From Candidatus Schekmanbacteria bacterium (lineage in GTDB: Bacteria > SZUA-182): a DNA stretch of 45,994 bases. The notes beneath the pieces were generated by a model that saw only the letters and a program-made list of their open reading frames with translations, ran no database searches and had not been told where the DNA came from. The DNA is taken from positions 1-45,994 of the forward strand of contig JACRJN010000111.1 of the NCBI GenBank assembly GCA_016235675.1, given 5' to 3'. A program made the position numbers and the translations under genes. This document shows, in pieces, positions 33,352-42,105 of this stretch (positions within the stretch are counted from its first letter, which is position 1; each line of letters opens with the position of its first letter).

Positions 33352-33427
33352 TGGTGGGCCCACCTGGATTCGAACCAGGGACCGACCGGTTATGAGCCGG
33401 TAGCTCTACCAACTGAGCTATGGGCCC
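33352..33427 (-). tRNA. tRNA with CAT anticodon (Met, possibly Ile2)
   Basis: The 76-base cloverleaf reads on the minus strand: acceptor GGGCCCA pairing TGGGCCC (7 bp), D arm AGCTCAGTTGGTAGAGCT, anticodon stem ACCGG / CCGGT around CTCATAA (anticodon CAT), and T arm CCTGG-TTCGAAT-CCAGG. The 3' CCA is encoded. CAT could be elongator Met or lysidine-modified Ile2; an initiator is unlikely because the acceptor starts with a G-C pair. Confidence 0.95.
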
Positions 33428-33642
33428 AACCATACTTAAAACCAATACAGTTCATTTAAGCTGTCTTATTCCCTTTCCCTCTGGGAGATGGTCAGGGTGA
33501 TGGTCAGGGTGATGGTCAGGGTGAGGGTACCATAACTAAATTTCTTAAGCTTTTGTGCCCTCATCCCGACCTTCTCCCAAAGGGAGAAGGGGTAAACGAA
33601 GAAACTTAAATAAACTTGGCCTGCATTATAGTACATTTTTGT
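33428..33642. repeat. Gap with 12-bp tandem repeat and palindrome
   Basis: GATGGTCAGGGT is repeated three times head to tail at 33487-33522. CCCTTTCCCTCTGGGAG to the left and CTCCCAAAGGGAGAAGGG at about 33572-33590 form an inverted pair around it. No gene. Confidence 0.7.
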
Positions 33643-35382
33643 CTAATATGCAAAGCTTTTTAGCTTTTTACTGCGGCTCGGATGGCGTAATTTTCGCAAC
33701 GCTTTGGCTTCGATCTGCCGGATACGCTCTCTGGTAACATCGAAACTACGACCGACCTCTTCCAGGGTATGTTCGCATTCCTCCCCGATGCCGAAGCGCA
33801 TACGCAATACCTTTTCCTCACGCTCGTTGAGGGTATTCAACACATGGGTGGTTTGCTCGCTCAAATCGATGCTGATTACCGCTTCCAGGGGCGAAACCAC
33901 CCCTTTATCCTCGATGAAATCCCCCAAATGGCTGTCTTCTTCCTCACCGATTGGGGTTTCCAGAGAGATCGGCTCCTGAGCGATCTTCATCACCTTGCGT
34001 ACCTTTTCCACCGGCATATCCAGCCGTTCGGCCACCTCTTCCGGGGTAGGCTCCCGTCCCATCTCCTGCACCAGATAACGGGAGGCGCGGATCAATTTAT
34101 TGATGGTTTCGATCATATGTACCGGGATACGAATGGTGCGCGCCTGATCGGCAATGGCGCGGGTTATCGCCTGGCGAATCCACCAGGTAGCGTAGGTGCT
34201 GAATTTATAGCCGCGTTTATATTCAAATTTGTCGACCGCCTTCATCAAACCGATGTTGCCTTCCTGAATCAAATCCAGGAATTGCAGACCGCGGTTGGTG
34301 TATTTTTTGGCGATGCTGACCACCAGGCGCAAGTTAGCCTCGATCAATTCGCGTTTGGAATCTTCCGCCTCCCTTTCCCCGATTGCCAGATTATTTAAAA
34401 TACGCTTCAACTCGTTGGTGGAAACCCCGGCCTCGGCCTCGCAGCGACGAATAGTGCGCTGCGCCTGCTTGATATTCCTCTCGATGTCGATCAGTTCCTT
34501 ATAGGAATAATTCCGGCCCTGCACAATAAAGGGGGTACCGATCGTGCGAATATTTTTTAAAATGGTTCGTACCTGGTGAACAGGCACTTCCAGCCGTTTT
34601 TCATAACGGGAGATAACCATTTGAGAATCGTTGACCTTGTCGCGCAACCCTTTAATTTTGCTGACGATTTTATCGGCCTGGGCATTATTCAGATTAATTT
34701 CGGTAATCAGCTTGGCAGTTTTGGCTCTGTTTTTGCCCAAATTTTTAACCAGGCGCACCCGCTCTTCAGCGGCCAGGTTTCTTTTGGTTAAACGAGTCAG
34801 AATTTTGGCGATCTCCTGATCCATGCGCTCGATGGTCTGGACTTTGGCCAGAAAACCATCTTTCAACTGCAATTCCGGTCCGGAGAGGTCCAACTCCTCC
34901 GGCTCTTCCGCTTCTTCCTCGAATTGCACGACTTCCTTGATACTGATGCGGTTTTGCAGCAGCTTATCCCTTAATACGATTATCTCACGGGCGGTTATCG
35001 GCGCGGTGGTCAAAACGCGCTGCATTTCGCGCTTGCCCTTCTCGATTTTTTTGGCGATGCGTACCTCGCCCTCTCTGGTCAACAGAGGAACGGTACCCAT
35101 TTCCCGTAAATACATCCTGACCGGATCGTCTGTACGCCCATAATATTCGGTATCAAATTGTGCTTCTACCGTTTCCAGCGGTTCTTCGACTACTTCTTTG
35201 CCCGCCTCTTTGGTCTCGACTACATCGATGTCCATAGCATCAAACATGAGAAACAGGTCATCCATCTGGCCTGAGGATACATCCGACGGAAGCAGATCAT
35301 TAACCTCGTCGTAAGTGAGAAAACCCTTCTCCTTACCTATGGAAATCAGTTGTCTTACCTCGGTAGTCTTCAGACTATCCAT
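33643..35382 (-). CDS. rpoD: RNA polymerase primary sigma factor (sigma-70)
   Basis: A 579-residue housekeeping sigma factor. Region 1.1 is at the start ([20 protein letters not shown]), region 1.2 is [20 protein letters not shown], and a non-conserved insert spans about 135-320. Region 2 begins [20 protein letters not shown] and includes [20 protein letters not shown] and [20 protein letters not shown] (about 375-410). Region 3 is [20 protein letters not shown]. Region 4 is [20 protein letters not shown] and ends [20 protein letters not shown], the -35-binding HTH. The start has GGGAGAATC upstream. It sits downstream of dnaG by 21 bases, the classic order of the macromolecular synthesis operon. 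Confidence 0.97.
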   Translation of the reverse strand: MDSLKTTEVRQLISIGKEKGFLTYDEVNDLLPSDVSSGQMDDLFLMFDAMDIDVVETKEAGKEVVEEPLETVEAQFDTEYYGRTDDPVRMYLREMGTVPLLTREGEVRIAKKIEKGKREMQRVLTTAPITAREIIVLRDKLLQNRISIKEVVQFEEEAEEPEELDLSGPELQLKDGFLAKVQTIERMDQEIAKILTRLTKRNLAAEERVRLVKNLGKNRAKTAKLITEINLNNAQADKIVSKIKGLRDKVNDSQMVISRYEKRLEVPVHQVRTILKNIRTIGTPFIVQGRNYSYKELIDIERNIKQAQRTIRRCEAEAGVSTNELKRILNNLAIGEREAEDSKRELIEANLRLVVSIAKKYTNRGLQFLDLIQEGNIGLMKAVDKFEYKRGYKFSTYATWWIRQAITRAIADQARTIRIPVHMIETINKLIRASRYLVQEMGREPTPEEVAERLDMPVEKVRKVMKIAQEPISLETPIGEEEDSHLGDFIEDKGVVSPLEAVISIDLSEQTTHVLNTLNEREEKVLRMRFGIGEECEHTLEEVGRSFDVTRERIRQIEAKALRKLRHPSRSKKLKSFAY

Positions 35383-35403
35383 ATAATGATTCTCCCTAAA
35401 AAT

Positions 35404-37164
35404 TTAGCTGCACTTTAATTGTTTCATTAAATCATTGTACTTTGCCAAGGCTTCCCTATCATCCAAAGCTTTGGCTCTTAATTCCTGCATTTGCCTGCGT
35501 AAGCGAAAATTAGACAGGGTTTGCAGACAATCCTGAAATACCTGTTGGGGATTCTCCATTTCTTCCGGCTGCATTCCGGCTTTCGTTACCAACCCTTTAG
35601 CACGTTCGCTCGATAATTGCTGCAAGATATAGTTGATTTCCCCTCTTTTCCCGGCCTCCAAATTTTGTAAAACCAAAAATAATTCCTGACAATCGGGATC
35701 GCTAAAATCGTTAGCGCTTAAATTCTCCAATCCGTGATTCAAATAAGGCCCGTCATTGAGCATTAAGGATAAAATTTGCTGCTGAGCCAGGGCTTCCGCA
35801 CCATGGCTTATTGCGGTTATTTGATCTTTATCGACCGCAATCGCTCGCTGCCGTTTATTCAGGGCTTTGGATAGTTCCCCAAACAGTAACTGTTCTTTGA
35901 TCTTCAAATTATGGGCGATTCTGGTCAAATAGGCGTTGCGCTCCAGCGCATTGGGCACCTGAGCCAATATCGGCAATGCCAGGTTAGCCGCTTCGATCTG
36001 CCCCTCGACCGAATCCGTTTTTACCCCCTTTAATGTTTCCTTCAAAACGAATTCCAACAGCGGAACCGCTTGTTCAATCCGTTGCCGGATACCGATCGCC
36101 CCCGCATGATGTACGAAGCTGTCCGGATCGTATCCGACCGGCACCTGGGCTACCTTTACTTTAAGCTTGCTGTCTAAAAATATCGGGAAACAGCGGGTGG
36201 CCGCTTTGACCCCCGCTTCATCCGAATCGAAAAACAGCACCAATTCCCTGGCGTAATGACCTATCAATTGGGCTTGCTGCCTGGTAAAGGCGGTGCCTAA
36301 CGATGCGACGACATTGGTAATCCCGGCCTGATATAGTGAGATATAATCTAAATACCCCTCGACAATCAGGGCTTTTTGTTCCCGGCGGATGGATTCCAAG
36401 CTCCAGTTTAAGCCGTAAAAACCGTCTCCCTTATGGTAAACGGGCGTTTCCGGGGAATTCATATATTTGGGCGGATTCTTTTCCGCATCGAAACAGCGTC
36501 CGCCGAAACCGATTAAGCGCTCCCGGTGATCGTAGATCGGGAACATCACCCGTTCCCGAAACCGATCGAAACAGCCGCTTTTATCCTGCCGCTCGATAAT
36601 CAGCCCGGCTTGTAATAACAGCGCCGGACTGACCCCCCCGGCTGTTAAATGTTGCAGCAACCCGTCCCAGCTATCAGTGGCAAAGCCTAATTTAAATTGT
36701 TTCCGGGTGTCGGCGCTGATGCCGCGCTTTTCTAAGTATAGCAACGCCTGACGTCCTTTGGGATTTTTATTTAACTGGTTTTGAAAATATTCCGCCGCCT
36801 GTTGATTTATTTCATATAATTTTTGTAAACTTTGTAGTTTTTGCAGGACTTGAGGGTCTTGATCTTTTTGGGGAATGTTTACGCCGCATTGTCCGGCCAA
36901 TAACTTCACAGCCTCGACAAAGTTGAGGTTTTCCTTCTTGATTAAAAATCCAAAAACATCCCCGCCTGCGCCGCAACCGAAACAATGAAAGATTTGTTTT
37001 TCCGGATTAACTGCAAAAGACGGGGTTTTTTCCGTATGAAAAGGGCAAAGCCCGTAATGGTTTTTGCCTTTTTGCTTTAAATTTACATAGCGCGAAATTA
37101 CATCCACGATGTCGCTGCGCTGGCGGATTTCCTCTATGATTTGAGGAGCTATATTCCCTTGCAT
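35404..37164 (-). CDS. dnaG: DNA primase
   Basis: 586 residues. The zinc finger is YGLCPFHTEKTPSF ... FHCFGCGAGGDV (Cys40, His43, Cys61, Cys64). The catalytic core has IYDHRERLIGFGGRCF and KYMNSPETPVYHKGDGFYGL. TOPRIM motifs are LIVEGYLDYISLYQAGI (about 271) and LVLFFDSDEAGVKAA (about 316). The C-terminal 150 residues are a divergent helicase-binding domain. It makes RNA primers for replication. The ATG at 37164 has a poor ribosome binding site, and a long nested palindrome separates it from the upstream Nif3-like gene, so its expression may rely on read-through. Confidence 0.97.
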   Translation of the reverse strand: MQGNIAPQIIEEIRQRSDIVDVISRYVNLKQKGKNHYGLCPFHTEKTPSFAVNPEKQIFHCFGCGAGGDVFGFLIKKENLNFVEAVKLLAGQCGVNIPQKDQDPQVLQKLQSLQKLYEINQQAAEYFQNQLNKNPKGRQALLYLEKRGISADTRKQFKLGFATDSWDGLLQHLTAGGVSPALLLQAGLIIERQDKSGCFDRFRERVMFPIYDHRERLIGFGGRCFDAEKNPPKYMNSPETPVYHKGDGFYGLNWSLESIRREQKALIVEGYLDYISLYQAGITNVVASLGTAFTRQQAQLIGHYARELVLFFDSDEAGVKAATRCFPIFLDSKLKVKVAQVPVGYDPDSFVHHAGAIGIRQRIEQAVPLLEFVLKETLKGVKTDSVEGQIEAANLALPILAQVPNALERNAYLTRIAHNLKIKEQLLFGELSKALNKRQRAIAVDKDQITAISHGAEALAQQQILSLMLNDGPYLNHGLENLSANDFSDPDCQELFLVLQNLEAGKRGEINYILQQLSSERAKGLVTKAGMQPEEMENPQQVFQDCLQTLSNFRLRRQMQELRAKALDDREALAKYNDLMKQLKCS

Positions 37165-37177
37165 AAAATTTTATATT

Positions 37178-37424
37178 AGAGAAGACAGGAGTCAGAAGGG
37201 ACTGTGCCGCAACTACTTGCAAACCCAAAAAACCTTCAAAATGTCATTCCCGTGAAACTTGTCCTCGTGAAAAACGGGGAACGGGAATCCAGTCTTTTCA
37301 AATAGTTCTGGATTCCCGCTTCTGCGGGAATGACAACTGCGGAGTTGCGGCACAGACCCTGAATTCAGAAGCCAGAATAGATGTCATCCTTTATTTATTC
37401 TGACTTCTGACTCCTGTCTTCTCT
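37178..37424. repeat. Triple-nested palindrome between Nif3-like gene and dnaG
   Basis: The outer 20-bp arms AGAGAAGACAGGAGTCAGAA (37178-37197) and their exact complement (37405-37424) enclose the second arms GGGACTGTGCCGCAACT / AGTTGCGGCACAGACCC (37198-37214, about 37332-37348), which enclose a GTCATTCCCG...CGGGAATGAC core (37242-37335). The right end stops two bases from the stop of the Nif3-like gene. Confidence 0.85.
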
Positions 37425-37426
37425 GG

Positions 37427-38386
37427 TTAATTTCTGGAAACCCTTTTGAATCCTGAACAAGCGTTTATTTCCAAAGGCCCTTTTGCCGCGATTAATTTAT
37501 CCAGCATTAAGTTAATCCCCAGGGTATCGCTGGAAATATGTCCGGCAATCACTACATTAATATGATTTTTAATCGCCTCTTTGCGATGATCTTCCCCGAT
37601 GTGCATTCCCACAACCGTGCCGACCTGGGTATTGGCTAAATATTGAAAACTCTCCTTGCTGCCGCCGGTGCCCCCGGTCATATCGACAAAAACCTGGCCG
37701 GCGCGGTTTTTCTTAGCGCCGATCAACACATTGGCCGGATTGTTATTTTGGGCCGCTTCCTGATATTCCGGAATCTCCATCAATATTTCCACTACATCCT
37801 CTAAAAGATAGGGCTTTTTTTCATCCATCAATTTTTGCAAATAAGTGTTGACCGCGTTATCGGTCGGGGTATGGATACAAACCATGGGGATGTCCAGCAA
37901 ACGTGCAATATCGACCGCCCGGTTATGGTTGACCGGCATTACCCGTCTTTCCACCTCTTTAATCCGTTCGCTTAAAATGTCTTCCGCTACGTTGATCGAT
38001 ACCCCGATTGAGGCTAAAATGTCCGCCTGCATGTGCATCACTTCATGAAATTGAGCCATCGCTCGGCCCTCCGGATGATGGGCGATAATCAAATCGACTG
38101 GCTTTCCCGTCTGACGCATCCGGTCGGCTAATAAAACCTCAGGGCCTTCCATATCGACGCCGATCAAAATACTGTTGATCTCCCGATGGGGGTCTCCATA
38201 AAGAATTCTGGTATCGGCATACGGATTATTCAATTTGTCGGCATCGAAATATTTTTTGTCCTTTTCCGACATTTTTTCATAATCTTTTTTGGTACGCGCT
38301 AGTTCTTTTTCGACCTGTTCTGTCCCGCGGGGATCGTTAGCAATCCCTTGTTGAACACAAAAATCGAATAGCTCTTGTAAACGCAA
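37427..38386 (-). CDS. NIF3-related protein (NGG1p-interacting factor type)
   Basis: 319 residues, starting at TTG with AGAGAGGGATACC upstream. SILIGVDMEGPEVLLADRMR, VDLIIAHHPEGRAMAQFHEV, MPVNHNRAVDIARLLDIPMV, CIHTPTDNAVNTYLQKLMDE and VGMHIGEDHRKEAIKNHINV carry the His, Asp and Glu expected for a dinuclear metal site. VVIAGHISSDTLGINLMLDK is the C-terminal ligand segment. It is a different branch from the YqfO-type protein at 31960-33075, found mostly in candidate phyla and Firmicutes-like lineages as NGG1p-interacting factor 3. It lies between rpsU and dnaG, an unusual insertion in that operon. Reaction unknown. Confidence 0.85.
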   Translation of the reverse strand: MRLQELFDFCVQQGIANDPRGTEQVEKELARTKKDYEKMSEKDKKYFDADKLNNPYADTRILYGDPHREINSILIGVDMEGPEVLLADRMRQTGKPVDLIIAHHPEGRAMAQFHEVMHMQADILASIGVSINVAEDILSERIKEVERRVMPVNHNRAVDIARLLDIPMVCIHTPTDNAVNTYLQKLMDEKKPYLLEDVVEILMEIPEYQEAAQNNNPANVLIGAKKNRAGQVFVDMTGGTGGSKESFQYLANTQVGTVVGMHIGEDHRKEAIKNHINVVIAGHISSDTLGINLMLDKLIAAKGPLEINACSGFKRVSRN

Positions 38387-38483
38387 GGTATCCCTCTCTT
38401 TTTTTATTTTAGATTATTTTCTTTTAGATAGTTTTTAGCGGTATGAATTTTTAAAATGAAGATTTTCGATTAAAGAAATATAA

Positions 38484-38521
38484 TTTTGGCCTGCTTCCAA
38501 TTACCGCAAAGCAGGCCAAAA
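38484..38521 (-). terminator. Terminator after rpsU
   Basis: A perfect 13-bp stem, TTTTGGCCTGCTT with AAGCAGGCCAAAA, and a 12-base loop. The A/T ends make it U-rich on either strand. It would separate rpsU from the Nif3-like gene, dnaG and rpoD, or attenuate read-through. Confidence 0.75.
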
Positions 38522-38550
38522 TTTGAAATAACTCATATTGAACACAAACA

Positions 38551-38748
38551 TTATTCCCGTCCGAACCAGGTGCGTTTCAAGGCTTTTTTTCTGGCTGCAA
38601 GGGCTTTTCTTTTCCGCTTGACACTTGGCTTTTCATAATGTTCACGTCTTTTCAGTTCGGTTAGTACGCCCGATTTCTCACATTGTTTTTTAAAGCGTTT
38701 TAAGGCACTTTCAAAGGATTCATCCTCTTTTACCTTAACAATGGGCAA
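38551..38748 (-). CDS. rpsU: 30S ribosomal protein S21
   Basis: 65 residues starting at TTG (38746-38748), with GGAGG eight bases upstream; no ATG is in frame. [20 protein letters not shown] and [20 protein letters not shown] are the S21 helices that bind 16S rRNA near the anti-Shine-Dalgarno end. The TTG start may limit output. It heads the rpsU / Nif3-like / dnaG / rpoD cluster. Confidence 0.95.
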   Translation of the reverse strand: MPIVKVKEDESFESALKRFKKQCEKSGVLTELKRREHYEKPSVKRKRKALAARKKALKRTWFGRE

Positions 38749-38973
38749 ATGTTTCGCCTCCCTCCCTATATATTTTTCTCAAAACCGATTAATATCATAT
38801 TCCCTGAACAGATACAATTATAGCTTCTTGATCGGGGTGACCGGTCAAGTAAATAAGCATAAATAAAAAGTTTACTCTTTATGATATTAAAAGGCCAGCA
38901 GTATATTCAGTATCCGGAATAAAAACTATAGCAATATTTTCCCTTTTTGTCAAGGCGATATTGGGGCATAAAA
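38749..38973. other. AT-rich gap, no gene seen
   Basis: About 220 AT-rich bases between rpsU and the downstream end of the histidine kinase gene. It must contain the rpsU promoter on the minus strand, but I see no convincing -35/-10 pair, and no repeats of the families found elsewhere. Confidence 0.5.
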
Positions 38974-40053
38974 TTACCCTTTCGGCAAAAATACCGTGAA
39001 ACTACTCCCCTTCCCGACCTGGCTTTCTACCTGTATCTGCCCGCCGTGTTCCTGCACGATTTTATAAGATATAGCCAGTCCCAAACCGCTGCCGCTCTTT
39101 TTAGTGGTAAAAAACGGGTTGAAAATATTGGCTAAATTCTCCCGGCTGATCCCATCTCCGGAATCCTCTATGGTTACCGCCAGATAATCCTTATTTTTAA
39201 CGCTAACCTGTTCGATTTTGCAATTAATCTCGCCGCTCCCCGAAATCGCCTGCAAAGCGTTCAGCAACAGATTGAGAAACACCTGGCGCATCCTTTCCCG
39301 ATCTAAAGAAAGCATAGGCAGTAATGCGGCGCCGGTTTTATTGATGACCACCCCGGCCAGTTTTGCCTGTGGGTCGAAAAACTTAATAACGCTTTCCAGT
39401 TCCTTGTTTAAATCTGTGGGGGATAATTCCAAAGGGGCGGGACGGGCAAAATCCAGAAAATTGGTCAAAACCTTATTCAACCGCTCTACTTCTTTGAGCA
39501 AAATCTGCGTCATTTTATGCTTGGGATTTTCCGGGGTAAAATCGCGGCTGATAATCTCCGCCGCACCCTGGATCGATCCCAAAGGATTGCGGATTTCATG
39601 AGCCAGCCCCGCCGTCAATTGGCCGATGGCGGATAATTTTTCCGCCCGCAACAACTCCCGCTCCATACTTTTCAGTTCCAGCAGCGATTTTTCCAGTTCC
39701 TGAGCGGTTTTCCGATGGCGTTCCTTTTCCTCTTTCTCCCTGGTGGCCAGCACCCCGGTCACCAGCGCTACCACATTATAAAGAACCATCTCCAGCGCCT
39801 TTTCCACCGTACGCGCCGGATCGATGTGCTCCATATGCCAAAAGGCATGGGGCGTGTAGACCATGCTGGTAAAGATCGAGGCGCATAACCCGCCCCGTAT
39901 CCCGCCGATAAAAGCGGCGAAAATTATCGGGATATAATAGAGCCGCCGGTAAATATCGTGGAAATAGTGATAACCGGTGCTGGTATAATAATGGAAAAAG
40001 GTTATAACCGCAATGGAGCCGTAGATTATCAGGAGATTTTTTTTGTTTTCCAT
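38974..40053 (-). CDS. Membrane sensor histidine kinase
   Basis: 359 residues. The N-terminal 100 residues hold about three or four membrane segments (NLLIIYGSIAVITFFHYYTS, YYIPIIFAAFIGGIRGGLCA, VLYNVVALVTGVLA), similar to DUF4118-like sensor domains. A coiled linker (EKERHRKTAQELEKSLLELK) leads to the HisKA H-box QLTAGLAHEIRNPLGSIQGA with His near residue 153. The HATPase domain has the N-box LLNALQAIS, G1 IEDSGDGISRENL, F-box IFNPFFTTKKSGSGLGLAIS and the G2 loop. It autophosphorylates and passes phosphate to a response regulator, none of which is in the window. It is therefore an orphan here; signal unknown. Confidence 0.92.
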   Translation of the reverse strand: MENKKNLLIIYGSIAVITFFHYYTSTGYHYFHDIYRRLYYIPIIFAAFIGGIRGGLCASIFTSMVYTPHAFWHMEHIDPARTVEKALEMVLYNVVALVTGVLATREKEEKERHRKTAQELEKSLLELKSMERELLRAEKLSAIGQLTAGLAHEIRNPLGSIQGAAEIISRDFTPENPKHKMTQILLKEVERLNKVLTNFLDFARPAPLELSPTDLNKELESVIKFFDPQAKLAGVVINKTGAALLPMLSLDRERMRQVFLNLLLNALQAISGSGEINCKIEQVSVKNKDYLAVTIEDSGDGISRENLANIFNPFFTTKKSGSGLGLAISYKIVQEHGGQIQVESQVGKGSSFTVFLPKG

Positions 40054-40065
40054 GTTTTTTATTTT

Positions 40066-40092
40066 ACCACGAAGACCACGAAGACCACGAAG
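40066..40092. repeat. 9-bp tandem repeat
   Basis: ACCACGAAG occurs three times in a row, directly upstream of the kinase start. A degenerate cousin lies near 17058. Confidence 0.8.
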
Positions 40093-40160
40093 AAAAATGA
40101 GATTTTATTGGAAATATTTTTTTGACCTCTGCTCCGGAACGTAGACTTCCTTTATTCATC

Positions 40161-40350
40161 GTAGGGGCGGGGTCTCCCCCAATGCTGTTGACTTAAGGAA
40201 TAATGGAAAGGGTTTTCCGTAATCTGTCATTGCGAGCTTAAGCGAAGCAATCTCGATTTTATTGTAGCGGCTGAGATTGCTTCGGCGATAAGACCGCCTC
40301 GCAATGACAATTCCTTAAGTCAACAGCATTGGGGGAGACCCCGCCCCTAC
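40161..40350. repeat. Compound palindrome with 41-bp perfect arms
   Basis: Bases 40161-40201 are the exact reverse complement of 40310-40350 (41 of 41), starting GTAGGGGCGGGG and ending CTTAAGGAAT. Inside, the ATTGCGAG...CTCGCAAT core occupies 40226-40308. The arm motif AATGCTGTTGACTTAAG also appears near 18620. It lies between the divergent kinase and hrcA genes. Confidence 0.9.
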
Positions 40351-40403
40351 ATTCGTGCTATTCGTGGTTTAAAAATCATCAAAGGATATTAAGAAATCCC
40401 CTC

Positions 40404-40469
40404 TTGACAAATCTCTCTAAACTTGTTATTTTATAATCGTTGTTAGCACTCTCATTAAATGAGTGCTAA
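40404..40469 (+). promoter_or_regulatory. Heat-shock promoter with CIRCE operator
   Basis: TTGACA is at 40404-40409, with TATTTT (17-base spacer) as the likely -10; TATAAT at 40432-40437 has a 22-base spacer. The perfect CIRCE element TTAGCACTC-N9-GAGTGCTAA covers 40443-40469. HrcA binds CIRCE and shuts off the operon at normal temperature; GroEL assists HrcA folding in known systems. Confidence 0.95.
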
Positions 40470-40495
40470 CGGTCAGATTGACGGAGGGTTTGTTT

Positions 40496-41542
40496 ATGCC
40501 CGACATTACTTTAGACGAACGCAGCCAATTAATTTTAAATGCAGTGATCAGTTGTTATATCACCACTGCCGATCCGGTCGGTTCGCGTACCCTCTGGAAA
40601 AAATATAAACTGACCGTCAGCCCGGCTACGGTACGCAACATTATGGCCGATTTGGAGGAAATGGGTTATCTCCAGCATCCCCACACCTCCGCCGGTCGCA
40701 TTCCGACCGAGATGGGTTACCGCTTTTATGTCGATGCCCTGACCAAAGCCAAAAGTAAGGCCGATAAAATTGCCCCGCAGATTAAGGAATTATCCCGATG
40801 GTACTCCGGCGGCAGTAAAAACGCCGATGATTTGTTTAAAAGCCTTTGCCGGGAATTATCCGCCATCTCTCAATATATCGGGGTAATAACAACTCCCAAA
40901 TGGCAAAACATTATTTATAAGCATATCAAATTTATCTGCCTGCGGGAAAATCAGTATTTAGTTATTTTCGTCACTCAAAACGGCATCGCCCAACAGCGGC
41001 TGATCGAAGTCAAAGAAGCATATACCCAGGAACAGTTAGACCAGATGGCGCGCTGCCTGAATGATAATTTAAACGGTCAGCCGCTAACGCAAGTCAGAAA
41101 AAAAATATTGGAATTGATGGCGCAGGAAAAAGATGCTTATAATCGCTTGTTGCAGGATGCTGTTGAATTGAGTCAGGGAGTATTGAATAATATTGCCGAA
41201 AGCAAGCTGTATGTGGAAGGCGAATTGAATATGTTAAATCAGCCGGAATTTGCCGACATTGACAAGATGAAGGCAATCTTCCGCGCCTTTGAAGAAAAAC
41301 ATCATCTGATTAAACTGTTAGATAAATGCTTAAACGACGACGGGGTCAACATCTTTATCGGTTCGGAAAACGAGGCCGATAGAATGCGGGATTGCAGCCT
41401 GGTTACGGCAACATACCGGGATCATAACCAGGTGGTGGGAACGCTGGGTGTAATCGGCCCGGTGCGGATGCCTTATTCCCAGGTTATCTCCCTGGTCGAA
41501 TATGCCGCCAAACTGTTGAGCGAAATTTTAAGCAAACAATAA
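40496..41542 (+). CDS. hrcA: Heat-inducible transcription repressor HrcA
   Basis: About 348 residues. The start at 40496 follows ACGGAGGGTTTGTTT; the longer frame overlaps CIRCE. The N-terminal winged helix has RSQLILNAVISCYITTADPV and VSPATVRNIMADLEEMGYLQ, then HPHTSAGRIPTEMGYRFYVD, the HrcA signature. The GAF-like and dimer regions follow, with GVNIFIGSENEADRMRDCSL and GTLGVIGPVRMPYSQVISLV at the end. It represses its own operon through the CIRCE element just upstream. Confidence 0.97.
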   Translation: MPDITLDERSQLILNAVISCYITTADPVGSRTLWKKYKLTVSPATVRNIMADLEEMGYLQHPHTSAGRIPTEMGYRFYVDALTKAKSKADKIAPQIKELSRWYSGGSKNADDLFKSLCRELSAISQYIGVITTPKWQNIIYKHIKFICLRENQYLVIFVTQNGIAQQRLIEVKEAYTQEQLDQMARCLNDNLNGQPLTQVRKKILELMAQEKDAYNRLLQDAVELSQGVLNNIAESKLYVEGELNMLNQPEFADIDKMKAIFRAFEEKHHLIKLLDKCLNDDGVNIFIGSENEADRMRDCSLVTATYRDHNQVVGTLGVIGPVRMPYSQVISLVEYAAKLLSEILSKQ

Positions 41543-41562
41543 ACCAAGCGAGGTAAAAATCG

Positions 41563-42105
41563 GTGTGTGCTGACGATATAAAACCAGATGAAACCCCTGA
41601 GGAAAAAGTTGAGGCTCAGGATACAAATAATAGCGAAAACCTGAAAAAGGAACTGGAACTCAAAAAAACCGAGGCCGCCGACCTCTATGACCGGCTATTG
41701 CGCAAACAGGCGGAATATGAAAACTCCCGCAAGCGCCTGGAAAAGGAACGTAACGAGGCTATCCGCTATGCCACTGAAGAGTTGATCCGCGAGCTTTTGC
41801 CGGTAATTGATTCTTTGGAACAGGCTTTAAGCTCCGCCAATAAAAATCATGACATCCAGGCGTTATCCGAGGGCGTCAAATTGATTTTAAGCCAGTTGAA
41901 AGCTGTGTTGCAAAGGGTGGGATTGGCTGATCTGAAAGCGCAGGGCCAGCCCTTCAATCCGGAACAGCATGAAGCGGTGCAGGTTATCGAAAGCGATGAG
42001 CACGAGGATAATACCGTAGTGCAGGAATTGCGCAAAGGGTATATGTTAAGCGGGCGGATTATTCGTCCTGCGATGGTGACGGTGGCCAAGAAGAAATCGG
42101 CGTAA
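41563..42105 (+). CDS. grpE: Nucleotide exchange factor GrpE
   Basis: 180 residues, starting at GTG (41563) about 20 bases after hrcA. The N-terminal part is acidic and then a long helix (ADLYDRLLRKQAEYENSRKR). The C-terminal beta domain contains GQPFNPEQHEAVQVIESDEH and LSGRIIRPAMVTVAKKK. GrpE opens DnaK for ADP release. The spacing from hrcA indicates one transcript. The 338-base gap to dnaK is unusual and full of palindromes. Confidence 0.95.
   Translation: MCADDIKPDETPEEKVEAQDTNNSENLKKELELKKTEAADLYDRLLRKQAEYENSRKRLEKERNEAIRYATEELIRELLPVIDSLEQALSSANKNHDIQALSEGVKLILSQLKAVLQRVGLADLKAQGQPFNPEQHEAVQVIESDEHEDNTVVQELRKGYMLSGRIIRPAMVTVAKKKSA

Noticed and set aside
40432-40437. TATAAT as the hrcA -10 box paired with TTGACA
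   Set aside because: The spacing would be 22 bases; TATTTT at 17 bases fits better, though TATAAT with another -35 cannot be excluded.
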